Assembly (NCBI GenBank): GCA_020722685.1
Contig: DYKH01000050.1
Coordinates: forward strand, 1 to 35,780
Length of the DNA stretch: 35,780 nucleotides
Direction: 5' to 3'
Origin: Caldithrix sp.
GTDB lineage: Bacteria > KSB1 > UBA2214 > DYKH01
Part shown: one piece after another, positions 8,150 through 16,801 of the stretch
Layout: the number at the start of each line of letters is the position of its first letter
Position numbering within the stretch: position 1 is the first letter of the stretch
The notes under the pieces: model-generated
The model's input: the letters and a program-made list of their open reading frames with translations, nothing else
Databases searched by the model: none
What the model was told of the DNA's origin: nothing
Translations under genes and position numbers: made by a program

Positions 8150-9250
8150 ATGAACAAAACAAAATGCTTCCTACTAATTCTTGCCTGCCTCCTTCCCATC
8201 CTAACATTTGGTCAAGTAATTTCACGCGAAGGTGAAGGCTATCTCGAAAAGGTGGATGGCACGCTGGTCGCCCACCTGCAAGGCGATTATTATCAAATTG
8301 GCTTTCAGCACGGCAAGCTATTGTCCAACCATGTCAAAACAATGGCCAAGATCTTCGTCAAAGGCGAGGGCAGCCCTGAAGATAACGAGGAAGTCAAATG
8401 GTACTTTGCCAATCGCGAGGCGGCTTATCAGCGCTTGGAGCCATTCATTCCGCAAAGGTACAAAGACGAGATGCGCGGGCTGGCCGAGGGCGCCGGTCTT
8501 ACTTTCGATGAAGTCAAGTACATGATCATCTTCTCGGAGTTCTTCCATTGCAGCGGTTTTGCCCTTTTCGGCAAGGCTACCGCTGACGGTTCGCTGTATC
8601 ATGGACGCATCTTGGACTACATCATCGATATGGGACTGCAGGACCACGCCGTTGTTTTCATGGTGCATCCAAAGGATGCGAATAGCTTTATGAACGTCGG
8701 TTTTGCCGGTCAAATCGGCTCCGTCACCGGTATGAACGATCAGCACATCGCCATCGGCGAGATGGGCGGCGGCGGCAAAGAAAAGTGGGACGGCATGCCG
8801 ATGACTCTGTTAGTTCGGGAAGCTCTGGAACGTGCGAGTACCCTCGAAGACGCACGCAAGATTTTTAGCGAAACCAAGCGCACTTGTGAGTACTATTACG
8901 TCATCTCAGACAGCAAGATTCCCAGCGCGTACGGTGTAGGTGCAAGTCCGGAATCCATTTTCTTCATCAAACCGGGCGAAGCCCATCCCCTGCTGCCTTC
9001 GCCACTTGATGATACGGTCATGCTTTCGGCTGGGGACCGGTACAAGGAACTGGCCGCTCGCGTCAAAGCCGGTTATGGCAAATTTGACGTGGACAGCGCC
9101 ATCCGCTTGATGGACCGACCCGTTGCAATGAAAAGCGCCTTACACACCGTCCTTTTCAAGCCCGAGAGATTGGAGGCCTGGGTGGCAGTAGCCGATAAAG
9201 CGGGTAATCCGGCACCGACTCAGCCGTATCACCGGTATCAGTTGAAATAG
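8150..9250 (+). CDS. Secreted C45-type Ntn-hydrolase (acyltransferase/amidase-like)
   Basis: 366 aa. I chose the ATG at 8150, with AAGGAAAGG upstream; it gives a clean signal peptide (MNKTKCFLLILACLLPILTFGQ). After about residue 45 comes LQGDYYQIGFQHGKLL, typical of the isopenicillin-N acyltransferase-like (C45) family. The likely autoproteolytic nucleophile is the Cys in HCSGFALFGKATADGSLYHGR, about residue 136, followed by GRILDY and the glycine-rich GEMGGGGKEKWDGMPMTLLVREAL. Members hydrolyse or transfer amide-linked acyl groups; the substrate is not predictable. Exposure of the Cys after cleavage inside the precursor is the family's mechanism, not something seen here. It follows the broken restriction gene by 139 bases and looks independent. 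Confidence 0.8.
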   Translation: MNKTKCFLLILACLLPILTFGQVISREGEGYLEKVDGTLVAHLQGDYYQIGFQHGKLLSNHVKTMAKIFVKGEGSPEDNEEVKWYFANREAAYQRLEPFIPQRYKDEMRGLAEGAGLTFDEVKYMIIFSEFFHCSGFALFGKATADGSLYHGRILDYIIDMGLQDHAVVFMVHPKDANSFMNVGFAGQIGSVTGMNDQHIAIGEMGGGGKEKWDGMPMTLLVREALERASTLEDARKIFSETKRTCEYYYVISDSKIPSAYGVGASPESIFFIKPGEAHPLLPSPLDDTVMLSAGDRYKELAARVKAGYGKFDVDSAIRLMDRPVAMKSALHTVLFKPERLEAWVAVADKAGNPAPTQPYHRYQLK

Positions 9251-9329
9251 AGGCCATTGGCGTGCAGATAATCCGTTCATAGCGGAAGCACGCATTGTCG
9301 AGATACCCATCATGTAGTGATGCCCAACT

Positions 9330-9357
9330 GTAGAGACGCACGGCCATGCGTCTCTAC
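9330..9357. repeat. Perfect hairpin repeat between convergent genes
   Basis: GTAGAGACGCA (9330-9340), a 6-base loop and TGCGTCTCTAC (9347-9357) form a perfect 11-bp stem. It lies between the convergent Ntn-hydrolase and MATE genes and could serve as a two-way terminator. The GTAGAGACGC palindrome is a familiar intergenic repeat in several phyla (from memory). Confidence 0.6.
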
Positions 9358-9373
9358 GGGTTCCCTTACACCC

Positions 9374-10810
9374 TCAGACCTTCTTCGTCTTCCACCCTCC
9401 CCTCTTGAACCACAACGCTAAGAAAATCCCCTTAACGGCCGTGGTGCTGCCGATGGCCCACCAAATGCCTTGACTGCCCAGGTGCAAACTTCCGGCAAGA
9501 AAAATCGCTAAAGGGATACGCAGCCAGGTGAAGGGGACAGAAATCGCCATAGGTGGGACGGAATTGCCGGCACCGCTAAAGGCGCCTTCAAAAACGATCT
9601 CAAACCCCAAAAAGACTTCGAATATGGCAATGGTTCGCAAATAAGATACCCCCTCGGTAACGACTGCCGGATCGCTGATGAAGAAGCGGATAATGTTGGG
9701 GGCGAACAAATAGAAACAAAGGGAGATCACTCCTAAAAGTCCAGCCGTATAGGCGATAGTCAGCCAGGCCGCTTTTTCGGCCCGCTGCGGTTTCTTGGCG
9801 CCGAGGTTTTGTCCCACCAAGGTCTCGGCGGCAACGGCGAATCCCACTGCGGCAAAAAAGGCCAATCCTTCGATACGATGTCCCAGTCCCAGGGCGGCCA
9901 GCGGCTCGGAGCCGAATTGGGTAATCACTTTGGTGAGAAGCATGTAGCTGACGCTAAACATGACGCCGCTAAAGGCTATGGGCGCGCCGATGCGGGTGAT
10001 CCGCCACATGTAATCGAGGCTGATGTAGCGGCTGACCTGTCTTTCAAAGGTAATCCTGACTTGCCGGCGTTGTAACAAGACCGTCCCCATGACGGCTGCC
10101 AACAGATGTGCGACCACAGTAGCCAAGGCAGCGCCGCCGGCCTCCAGGCGCGGAAAGGGACCAATGCCAAAAATGAGGAAAGGGTCGAAAATCGCATTAA
10201 AGAGCAATGCGGCGGCGATGATTTTCATCGGCGTTATCGTGTCGCCCATACCCCTAAAAGCCGCATCGATCACGTAGGTATAGAAAATGGGAGCCAAGCC
10301 TAAGGACATATAGATCAGGTATTGATTGGCAGAGGCAAAAACGGTCTTTTCCAGTCCCATATAGGTGAAAGCCGCCCGTTGCAACAGGAAAGAGCCAAAG
10401 CCAAAGACAAAGGCGATCAGCAGACTGAGGACAACGCCTTGGCCGGTGACTAAGCCGGCCTGTTTGGTATCCTTGGCGCCAACAAATCGGGCCACCATCG
10501 CCGTGATGCCGGCGCTGACCAAAGTACCGACCGATTGCAGCGCCCAGACGGTGAAGGAAGCGGCGCTAACACCGGCGAATTGCTCCGCGCCCAGCTTGCC
10601 GACCCACCAGGCGTCAATGAGATTGAAGGTCATCATCAGCAGCATGGAGGTCATGGCCGGGCCGGCAAGGCGAAAAATGGCCTTGCTCAAAGGTATGGTG
10701 GTCAATTCCGGCTCCGGCGGTACCGCGGGCAAAAGGCCTATGCTTTCCGGAGCTCCAGGCCATTCGAGCGGGGAAACGATGTCATGGACGTTTTTTGAGG
10801 ATTCTGTCAT
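9374..10810 (-). CDS. MATE family multidrug/cation antiporter
   Basis: 478 aa, close to the family norm of about 450, with about 12 hydrophobic segments in two related halves. The first half begins at LSKAIFRLAGPAMTSMLLMMTFNLIDAWWVGKLGAEQFAGVS, the typical MATE entry with a Pro in helix 1 and the Asp of helix 2; the second half restarts near ITRIGAPIAFSGVMFSVSYMLL. MATE proteins export cationic drugs or metabolites using sodium or proton gradients. The N-terminal 40 residues are polar, without a signal peptide. The ribosome site before the ATG is weak. Transcribed divergently from the cyclase-family gene. The substrate cannot be read from the sequence. Confidence 0.93.
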   Translation of the reverse strand: MTESSKNVHDIVSPLEWPGAPESIGLLPAVPPEPELTTIPLSKAIFRLAGPAMTSMLLMMTFNLIDAWWVGKLGAEQFAGVSAASFTVWALQSVGTLVSAGITAMVARFVGAKDTKQAGLVTGQGVVLSLLIAFVFGFGSFLLQRAAFTYMGLEKTVFASANQYLIYMSLGLAPIFYTYVIDAAFRGMGDTITPMKIIAAALLFNAIFDPFLIFGIGPFPRLEAGGAALATVVAHLLAAVMGTVLLQRRQVRITFERQVSRYISLDYMWRITRIGAPIAFSGVMFSVSYMLLTKVITQFGSEPLAALGLGHRIEGLAFFAAVGFAVAAETLVGQNLGAKKPQRAEKAAWLTIAYTAGLLGVISLCFYLFAPNIIRFFISDPAVVTEGVSYLRTIAIFEVFLGFEIVFEGAFSGAGNSVPPMAISVPFTWLRIPLAIFLAGSLHLGSQGIWWAIGSTTAVKGIFLALWFKRGGWKTKKV

Positions 10811-10961
10811 TGAATTGGTTTTTCCCGACCAGCATGGCTGCTCTGTTTTGACTTGCGGGTTACGCCTGATTTGCCTATGTTCTGCGCGGTCAAAGTAACT
10901 AATTCATTGTCGATTGTCAAGCCAAACGCTGTTCAAAACAAATCTCGCGGGAAGAGGGTTC

Positions 10962-11666
10962 ATGCATTTAAGAAAATTTCGTCTGGTCGATTTAACGCAT
11001 TCCGTACTTCCTACCATGCCCCATTGGCCCGGGGATCCACCGACGGTTGTTGAGCCGGTGACGGATATTCGTCGGGAGGGTTATGGCCTAAATCGGATCA
11101 TCATCGGCGAGCATTCTGGCACCCATGTAGGAGCCCCAAGACATTTCATTGCTGATGGAAAAGACATTTCCCAAATCCCCGCCGACCGGCTCATGGTCCC
11201 AGGCGTCAAGATTTCTGTTAGAAACGAAGCGCTGAATAACCCCGACTTTTTGCTCTTGCCGGAGCATATCTCGGGCTGGCAGGGTTCATTCGGTCAATTG
11301 CCGCCGCAATCATTTGTCCTCGTGGAGACCGGTTGGAGCCGGCACTGGGATAGGCCGAGGGCTTATTTGGGGAGCGAAGGCAGCAAGATGCACTTTCCCG
11401 GTGTGTCGAAAATGGCCGCAGAGCTTTTGGCGCACGATTATCACCTCGCCGGCATCGGCATCGATACGGCTGGGATCGACGGCGGGATGTCAGCGGATTT
11501 TGCTGCGAACAAGATACTGGCGGCAAACGACTGCTTGCATCTGGAAAATCTGACCAATCTGGATCAATTGCCGGCAAAAGGATTCTCGCTGTTCATCGGC
11601 GCATTGCCCATCGAGACGGGAAGCGGTTCTCCGTGTCGGGTTATAGCGATGCTTACGGAAACATAA
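10962..11666 (+). CDS. Cyclase-family protein (kynurenine formamidase-like fold)
   Basis: 234 aa, starting at the ATG preceded by GGGAAGAGGG; an in-frame ATG at 10914 is less likely. The start (VDLTHSVLPTMPHWPGDPP) and the motif HSGTHVGAPRHF (residues 51-62) place it in the cyclase/KynB family of metal-dependent hydrolases. In bacterial KynB the metals are held by His50, His54, Asp56, His60, His160 and Glu172. Here the aligned residues are His51, His55, Gly57, His61, Asn183 and Glu195, so an Asp and a His ligand are replaced. The alignment is by eye, but the one-residue offset is constant in the first motif and the 12-residue spacing between the last two is kept. It could be a subfamily with different metal binding or a different reaction. 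No kynurenine genes are nearby. It ends two bases before the convergent VOC gene. Confidence 0.82.
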   Translation: MHLRKFRLVDLTHSVLPTMPHWPGDPPTVVEPVTDIRREGYGLNRIIIGEHSGTHVGAPRHFIADGKDISQIPADRLMVPGVKISVRNEALNNPDFLLLPEHISGWQGSFGQLPPQSFVLVETGWSRHWDRPRAYLGSEGSKMHFPGVSKMAAELLAHDYHLAGIGIDTAGIDGGMSADFAANKILAANDCLHLENLTNLDQLPAKGFSLFIGALPIETGSGSPCRVIAMLTET

Positions 11667-11668
11667 AG

Positions 11669-12040
11669 CTAAACGAGGCGCTCTTTGAAAGGCGTCATGA
11701 GCATGAGGATATAGCCGTCCGGGTCGGCAATTTCAGCGACGCGACCATGCTCCTCATCTCGCGGCGATACCAATACGTGTGCCCCCAGACTTTCCAGCTC
11801 GCGCACTGCAGCGTTGACGTCGCTGACAAGAAAGCACAAGGTAATCCCGTACTTGACATGTCGCTCGTCCTCGGTGTCCGGGAGCCAGGACCGCAATGCC
11901 AAGGTCGTCTCTCCCAACGAAAAAGTCTTCCAATCAGGCTCGTCGGCAGTCTGCTTTAAACCAATGACATCGCGATAGAATCTGACCGATTCCTTCATAT
12001 TATTGACGCAGAGAATCACGTTGTCAAGTCTCTTGAACAT
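11669..12040 (-). CDS. VOC-superfamily (glyoxalase/dioxygenase-like) protein
   Basis: 123 aa, one VOC module of two beta-alpha-beta-beta-beta units. The first is MFKRLDNVILCVNNMKESVRFYRDVIGLKQ; the second is ITLCFLVSDVNAAVRELESLGAHVL, ending in EIADPDGYILMLM, the standard C-terminal strand with its Glu/Asp-Pro-Asp-Gly signature. Such proteins bind a metal and act as lyases, isomerases, dioxygenases or antibiotic-binding proteins; this one cannot be placed further. A strong AGGAGG stands before the ATG. It is convergent with the cyclase-family gene, with a 2-base gap. Confidence 0.88.
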   Translation of the reverse strand: MFKRLDNVILCVNNMKESVRFYRDVIGLKQTADEPDWKTFSLGETTLALRSWLPDTEDERHVKYGITLCFLVSDVNAAVRELESLGAHVLVSPRDEEHGRVAEIADPDGYILMLMTPFKERLV

Positions 12041-12845
12041 GGCTGTTTCCTCCTACGTTGACACAGCTCGCTCAACGATGAGCCGGACAAAATTTACAAT
12101 TCTGCACTACACGTTACCGCTTTTCAAGAAAATTCTCAAGCAATTTGTTTAAGCAAACACCTCTTGCTGCGGCGACCACATGTTGATTCCCTGAAAGCCG
12201 CGACTACTCCATCAGCGGGGCTTTCGTTTGCCGGTGCGACGACGAGGAAAGGTCAATCCACACTACTTACTTTCAACGTTCATCCGGCAAATGCGTTCCT
12301 ATGAAGGCTGCTCTGATACCAAGACAAAGTGAATAGCAGCTACGCATCTTTCGGAAAAGCCGCTTTTGATCCTAACCCGGACAAGCCGGAACCAAAAATG
12401 GATAATGGGTCAAACTCAAATTGGTTTTCGCCTGTCTTAACGCAGAGAAGGCCGAGGGCGCAGAGTTACGCAGAGGTTTAGTCATGCTATGAAACTTTCC
12501 TCCGCGGTCTCAGCGGCCATTGCATTGAGTTTTTAACATGTGCCAGATTTGGCTGGACGTTTACAATTGAGCTACTAATTCTGCCTAGATTTTCCGTTGC
12601 GCATTGCTAAGGGATTTCATATATTAGCCACCATTAATAGCATAAAGAATGGACCCCGTAGGCCGGCGACCCCAAAAGACACTTCCGCCCTTTCGTTCAA
12701 AGCAAAAGAATCATTGTCGGCAGCACCATTTTTTGCTTTGGCGTTTTGCACTGGAACAAGTGTCACCTAACCAATGCCTCTGTTCTGTGAACGCTCAAAC
12801 AACCAGCTTACGCCGAAGCAACGCGAATCTGTTGGAACACCAACC
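12041..12845. other. Long intergenic region upstream of mtaB
   Basis: About 800 bases with no supported gene. It holds a hairpin, GAAAGCC / GGCTTTC at 12193-12225, and a degenerate repeat at 12440-12476 with three CGCAGAG units. A frame at 12649-12849 has no ribosome site and unnatural composition. No conserved B12-box-like sequence was recognised, although a cobamide enzyme follows. It could contain decayed sequence or an unseen leader RNA. Confidence 0.5.
12193..12225. repeat. Imperfect hairpin
   Basis: Seven-bp arms GAAAGCC and GGCTTTC with a 19-base loop, followed by GTTTG. It lies in the divergent gap before mtaB. It could be a weak terminator or a relic repeat; no T-run supports terminator function. 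Confidence 0.3.
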
Positions 12846-14222
12846 ATGAAATTTGATCACTTGACCATTTCAAATAGAGACGACCTCATATTCGGTTCCG
12901 CGCTACACCCTGTCCGCACCAAAAGAGGCTTGTCGATTGGCGGGGGACTCGTCTATCCCGAGTTGAACTTTACTCTTCCCGCCATGCAGATAGATGAGAG
13001 TTCACTGAAAGAAGTCAGAACTCATTATAGGCAGATTATTACTGAGGCCATTGAGAAGGCAATGCGCTTGGAATCCAACGGTGTGGTCTTTGAATTCGAG
13101 ACGTTGTTGGAAATGACCCTGAATCCGGATCTCGGCGTCGAGCTGGTCAAGCTGATGAACGACATTTGCGAGGAGTACTACCAAGAGTCCGGATTCAAGA
13201 GCGAAATCAGATTGACACCTAATGACATCAGGGATTATGAGAGACCGCCGAAGCTTCGCACCGGGAGTTATCTGGCAAAGATGCTCGAACTCTTCGAAAG
13301 AGGAGCAGAAGACGGCGGAGACCTGCTTTCCATCGAGAGTACCGGGGGAAAAGAGGTCTTCGATGACGCCATCATGATGTGCGACATCAGGCAAGTCATA
13401 TTCTCTTTGATCGTTTTGGGGGTTCGAGACATGAAATTTCTCTGGCAAAAAATCGTGCAAATTGCCAAGGAAAAAGATAGAATCGCTGGGGGCGATACGG
13501 CCTGTGGTTTTGGCAATACCGCCATGGTTCTGGCGGAGAACGGGTACATACCCAAGGTGTTTGCAGCAATTGTCCGGATCATCACCGCGGTCAGAACGTT
13601 GGTCGCGGTGGAGGAAGGTGCAATGGGACCGGATAAGGATTGCGGGTACGAGGGGCCGTTTCTCAAAGCCATTGCTGGCATCCCGATTTCTATGGAAGGC
13701 AAAACGTCTGCTTGTGCGCATTCGAGCCCAGTCGGCAACGTTGCTGCGGCTTGCGCGGATTTGTGGAGCAATGAATCCGTGCAGAACATCAAGTTGTTAG
13801 GCGGAATGGCGCCGACCGTCTACCTGGAGCAGCTCGAATATGACGTTCGGCTCTTCAATCAAGCCATCAAAAACGGAAAAAGCACGGCGTTGATGCTGCA
13901 GAATCTGCTGGTCGAATCCGACATTCATTTCGATCCGCAAGCCTTGATCCTCGCGCCGGCGAATGTCATCGTCATTGCCACTGAGATTGTCAAGAGCAAA
14001 TCTTACCTTGAGGCAGTGGTGCGAGCAAGCCTAAAAGGTCTTGAGCTGATGGAAACGGCAGTCCAAAATGGCAGCTTGAAGATTGCAGAGAGAGAAAAAG
14101 TCTGGCTGGGAAGGCTGAGGGATGAGCTTGCCGCCATCCCTTTGGTCGAAGATGTTTTCATAGGCCAAGTGCTTCCCACACTTGACCAAAGCAAATTCCT
14201 GCCTTCAGAATATGGATTGTAA
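12846..14222 (+). CDS. mtaB: Methanol:corrinoid methyltransferase MtaB
   Basis: 458 aa, near-full match to the MtaB pattern: DLIFGSALHPVRTKRGLSIGGG, YPELNFTLPAM, EFETLLEMT, SIESTGGKE, GDTACGFGNTAMVLA, GPDKDCGYEGPFLKA, SACAHSSPVGN and a C-terminal KFLPSEYGL. MtaB is a zinc enzyme that activates methanol and methylates the cobalt of corrinoid protein MtaC. In Methanosarcina the zinc ligands are Glu164, Cys220 and Cys269; here Glu164 and Cys220 fall at the same numbers, and Cys266 (KDCGYEG) is the likely third. I use the ATG at 12846, since it starts the conserved region; the ribosome site is weak. No corrinoid protein or MtaA lies in the window. The next gene is ccmF, 71 bases downstream. The preserved ligands argue for an active enzyme, but the true acceptor is unknown. 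Confidence 0.9.
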   Translation: MKFDHLTISNRDDLIFGSALHPVRTKRGLSIGGGLVYPELNFTLPAMQIDESSLKEVRTHYRQIITEAIEKAMRLESNGVVFEFETLLEMTLNPDLGVELVKLMNDICEEYYQESGFKSEIRLTPNDIRDYERPPKLRTGSYLAKMLELFERGAEDGGDLLSIESTGGKEVFDDAIMMCDIRQVIFSLIVLGVRDMKFLWQKIVQIAKEKDRIAGGDTACGFGNTAMVLAENGYIPKVFAAIVRIITAVRTLVAVEEGAMGPDKDCGYEGPFLKAIAGIPISMEGKTSACAHSSPVGNVAAACADLWSNESVQNIKLLGGMAPTVYLEQLEYDVRLFNQAIKNGKSTALMLQNLLVESDIHFDPQALILAPANVIVIATEIVKSKSYLEAVVRASLKGLELMETAVQNGSLKIAEREKVWLGRLRDELAAIPLVEDVFIGQVLPTLDQSKFLPSEYGL

Positions 14223-14293
14223 AAAAGCGACAAGACAAATTAAGGTGATGGATGACCCAATAAGAACGATCACACTCTCATAGGAAAGCAAAA

Positions 14294-16243
14294 TTGACAA
14301 CCATCGGCTATCAAGCTTTGAACATCTCACTGGTCTTAGCTGCTTTTTCCACTCTTCTCTACGCCGTTTCAGGCAAAGCTCATCAACGTTTTATCGCCAG
14401 TGCACACCGAGCTGTTTACGCCATGTGCGCTCTGGTCACTCTCGCTTCTGTTGCGTTGCTCTATGCATTTTTTGCCCGTGACTTTCAAGTGGAGTATGTA
14501 GCCCACTACTCCAACCGCTCGCTCTCTTGGTTCTACACGGCCACGGCCTTTTGGGCCGGCCAAGACGGTTCCTTGTTACTTTGGACCTGGCTGCTGACGA
14601 TTTTTGCCGTCGTCGTCATCGTGAGAAATAAGAACCGAAATCTGGATTTGCTGCCCTACACGATGGCCGTCATCAGTTTCACTGTGCTTTTCTTTCTTTA
14701 TCTGACCATCTTCAAGACCAATCCCTTCGCTCGCTCGCCTTTCATTCCTCCGGATGGTCAGGGGCTGAATCCACTCCTGCAAAACCCAGGCATGATCTTT
14801 CATCCGCCCTCGCTCTATGTCGGCTTTGTCGCCTTCACAATTCCTTTCGCCTTTGCCCTCTCCGCTCTCTTGAATGAACGTTTGGATGAACAGTGGGTGA
14901 AGAGCATCAGACGCTGGACGCTTTTTGCTTGGCTGTTTTTGACAATTGGCAATATCCTGGGTATGCAATGGGCTTACGTCGAGCTGGGCTGGGGCGGCTA
15001 TTGGGCTTGGGACCCCGTCGAAAACGCTTCCCTCCTTCCTTGGCTTACCGGCACAGCGTTTCTGCATTCGATCATCGTGCAGGAACGCAAGGGAATGTTC
15101 AAGACTTGGAATTTAACCCTTATCATCCTGACTTTTGCTCTGACTATTTTCGGGACCTTTGTAACCCGCAGCGGCATCATCTCCTCCGTGCACGCCTTCG
15201 GCGTCTCCACTTTGGGGCCGCTTTTCTTAGGCTTTCTCGCCATAGTTCTGCTGGGATCATTCTACTTGTTGTTTAGCAAGGCCAAACAACTACGTAGCCA
15301 TCGCACGCTGGGATCGTGGACCTCCAAAGAATCCAGCTTCCTTTTGAACAATCTTTTGCTGGTAGCGATGACTCTGGGTGTCTTCTGGGGCACCATTTTA
15401 CCCACAGTGTCCGAAGCCTTTCAGGGCGCCAAAATGACCGTCGGCGCTGCCTTCTTCAACCGCATGGCCACCCCAATTGGTTTGGCGCTGTTTCTGCTCA
15501 CCGGACTGTGCGCCTTGCTGTCATGGGGCAAGACGAGCAACAACAGGTTGCTGAAAAACTTTATGCTACCAGGGTTGATAACATTGGCAGCCTTCATTAT
15601 CATGACAATGCTGGGCATTCGCCAATTGACACCTCTTGTCTCGCTGTTGATAGCAACCTTTGCCTTGACCACGACGCTCGCCGAATTCATACATGGAGCT
15701 TTAGTCCGCAGCCGCACGGACAAAATCCGACTTGTTCCCGCCTTGCTGAGCTTAGCTCAACGTAATAAGCGTCGCTACGGCGGCTATATCGTGCATCTCG
15801 GAGTGCTCATGCTTTTCTTGGGCATCATCGGCTCTTCAGCTTTTTCCGTAGAGAAAACGGCAACTCTGCAAAAAGGCCAAGACATCAGCCTGGGAGCATA
15901 CAGGCTCGTTTTTCGCGGTATGATAGGATCACACGCAAAGGGTATGCACATTCAGGCGGCCAATTTTGATTTGTTCAAAAACAATCGCCAAATAGGAACC
16001 ATAAAATCCGAAAAGCACATTCATCCTAATTTTCAACCGGCCACCGAAGTTGGGATTCGCTCCACCCTGGCGGAAGATTTGTACTTGGTTCTGGCCGACT
16101 ATAACGGCAAAGCAGAGGCCGCCACAGTCAGCGTCATGATCAATCCCCTCATATTATGGATGTGGATCGGCGGAATCGTGATGGTGTTGGGAGCACTGTT
16201 AGCCATGTCTCCGCAAAAGCGGAGTCCTGCTGCAGTCGAATAA
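14294..16243 (+). CDS. ccmF: Cytochrome c heme lyase subunit CcmF
   Basis: 649 aa, typical for CcmF. It is a membrane protein with many helices. The heme-handling WWD motif is present (WGGYWAWDPVENASLLPW, about residues 233-250), as is HPPSLYVGFVAFTIPFAFALSAL before it, and a long periplasmic loop (GSSAFSVEKTATLQ...) comes before the final helix (WMWIGGIVMVLGALLAM). CcmF takes heme from CcmE and attaches it to the CxxCH motif of apocytochrome c at the outer face of the inner membrane. The start is TTG, with AGGAAA 5 bases upstream; no in-frame ATG gives a full-length protein. It opens the Ccm cluster here. ccmE, ccmG and ccmH are not in this window. Confidence 0.95.
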   Translation: MTTIGYQALNISLVLAAFSTLLYAVSGKAHQRFIASAHRAVYAMCALVTLASVALLYAFFARDFQVEYVAHYSNRSLSWFYTATAFWAGQDGSLLLWTWLLTIFAVVVIVRNKNRNLDLLPYTMAVISFTVLFFLYLTIFKTNPFARSPFIPPDGQGLNPLLQNPGMIFHPPSLYVGFVAFTIPFAFALSALLNERLDEQWVKSIRRWTLFAWLFLTIGNILGMQWAYVELGWGGYWAWDPVENASLLPWLTGTAFLHSIIVQERKGMFKTWNLTLIILTFALTIFGTFVTRSGIISSVHAFGVSTLGPLFLGFLAIVLLGSFYLLFSKAKQLRSHRTLGSWTSKESSFLLNNLLLVAMTLGVFWGTILPTVSEAFQGAKMTVGAAFFNRMATPIGLALFLLTGLCALLSWGKTSNNRLLKNFMLPGLITLAAFIIMTMLGIRQLTPLVSLLIATFALTTTLAEFIHGALVRSRTDKIRLVPALLSLAQRNKRRYGGYIVHLGVLMLFLGIIGSSAFSVEKTATLQKGQDISLGAYRLVFRGMIGSHAKGMHIQAANFDLFKNNRQIGTIKSEKHIHPNFQPATEVGIRSTLAEDLYLVLADYNGKAEAATVSVMINPLILWMWIGGIVMVLGALLAMSPQKRSPAAVE

Positions 16244-16311
16244 TCAGCGCTGCCTAACAGGTCTCGAAGGCGGCTTGCAAGAATGCTAACAAGGATTAAA
16301 CCTACAAAACT

Positions 16312-16749
16312 ATGATTGCCTTCATTCCATTTATCATCGTGCTCGCAACCTGCGTCTACGTTCTTTACCCGCTCTTTTCTGGCCGAAAAGCGAGCACGGC
16401 TGCGGTCGACGTCCAGAACCTTCAGCTAATGGAGCTCATCCATCAAAAGAACCTCATTGCCGACACTCTGAGCGATTTGGAGTTTGATTTGCAAACCGGA
16501 AAACTGTCTGAGCAGGACTATGCCTTGCTGACAGAAGAACAGCAGTTGATGCAGACAGACATCGAAAAGAAAATACTCGTCGCTTCGGGGACAAGTCAGA
16601 GAGACATTTCACACAGGTTAGAAGCGGAGATCGCCGTGGAGGTTGAAAAATTAAAAGGAAAAGCTCCCGCTGAGTGCCGCAAGTGCGGACATCGCTTAGG
16701 AGCGAACGACAAATTTTGTGCAAACTGTGGTGAGATGGTATCCCAATAG
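16312..16749 (+). CDS. CcmI-like membrane protein with C-terminal zinc ribbon
   Basis: 145 aa. Residues 4-22 form one membrane helix (FIPFIIVLATCVYVLYPLF). Residues 40-85 form a helix resembling CcmI/CycH N-termini (LIADTLSDLEFDLQTGKLSEQDYALL), which in proteobacteria help bring apocytochrome to the heme lyase. Residues 120-143 hold a zinc ribbon with two CxxC pairs (CRKCGHRLGANDKFCANCG). Fusion of a CcmI-type stalk with a zinc ribbon is unusual compared with classical CcmI, which carries a TPR domain. It sits between ccmF and the next Ccm-cluster gene, which supports a role in cytochrome c assembly. That role is inferred from context and weak similarity. Confidence 0.7.
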   Translation: MIAFIPFIIVLATCVYVLYPLFSGRKASTAAVDVQNLQLMELIHQKNLIADTLSDLEFDLQTGKLSEQDYALLTEEQQLMQTDIEKKILVASGTSQRDISHRLEAEIAVEVEKLKGKAPAECRKCGHRLGANDKFCANCGEMVSQ

Positions 16750-16801
16750 AAAAACCATAGCATCGCAATAACAACCCACGAAAATCTTAACAAATTCTAT
16801 C

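Noticed and set aside
12440..12476. CRISPR-like or tandem array from repeated CGCAGAG units
   Set aside because: Only three short units with irregular spacing; it resembles a common degenerate intergenic repeat.
12041..12845. Cobalamin riboswitch upstream of mtaB
   Set aside because: No B12-box-like sequence or convincing conserved structure was recognised by eye.
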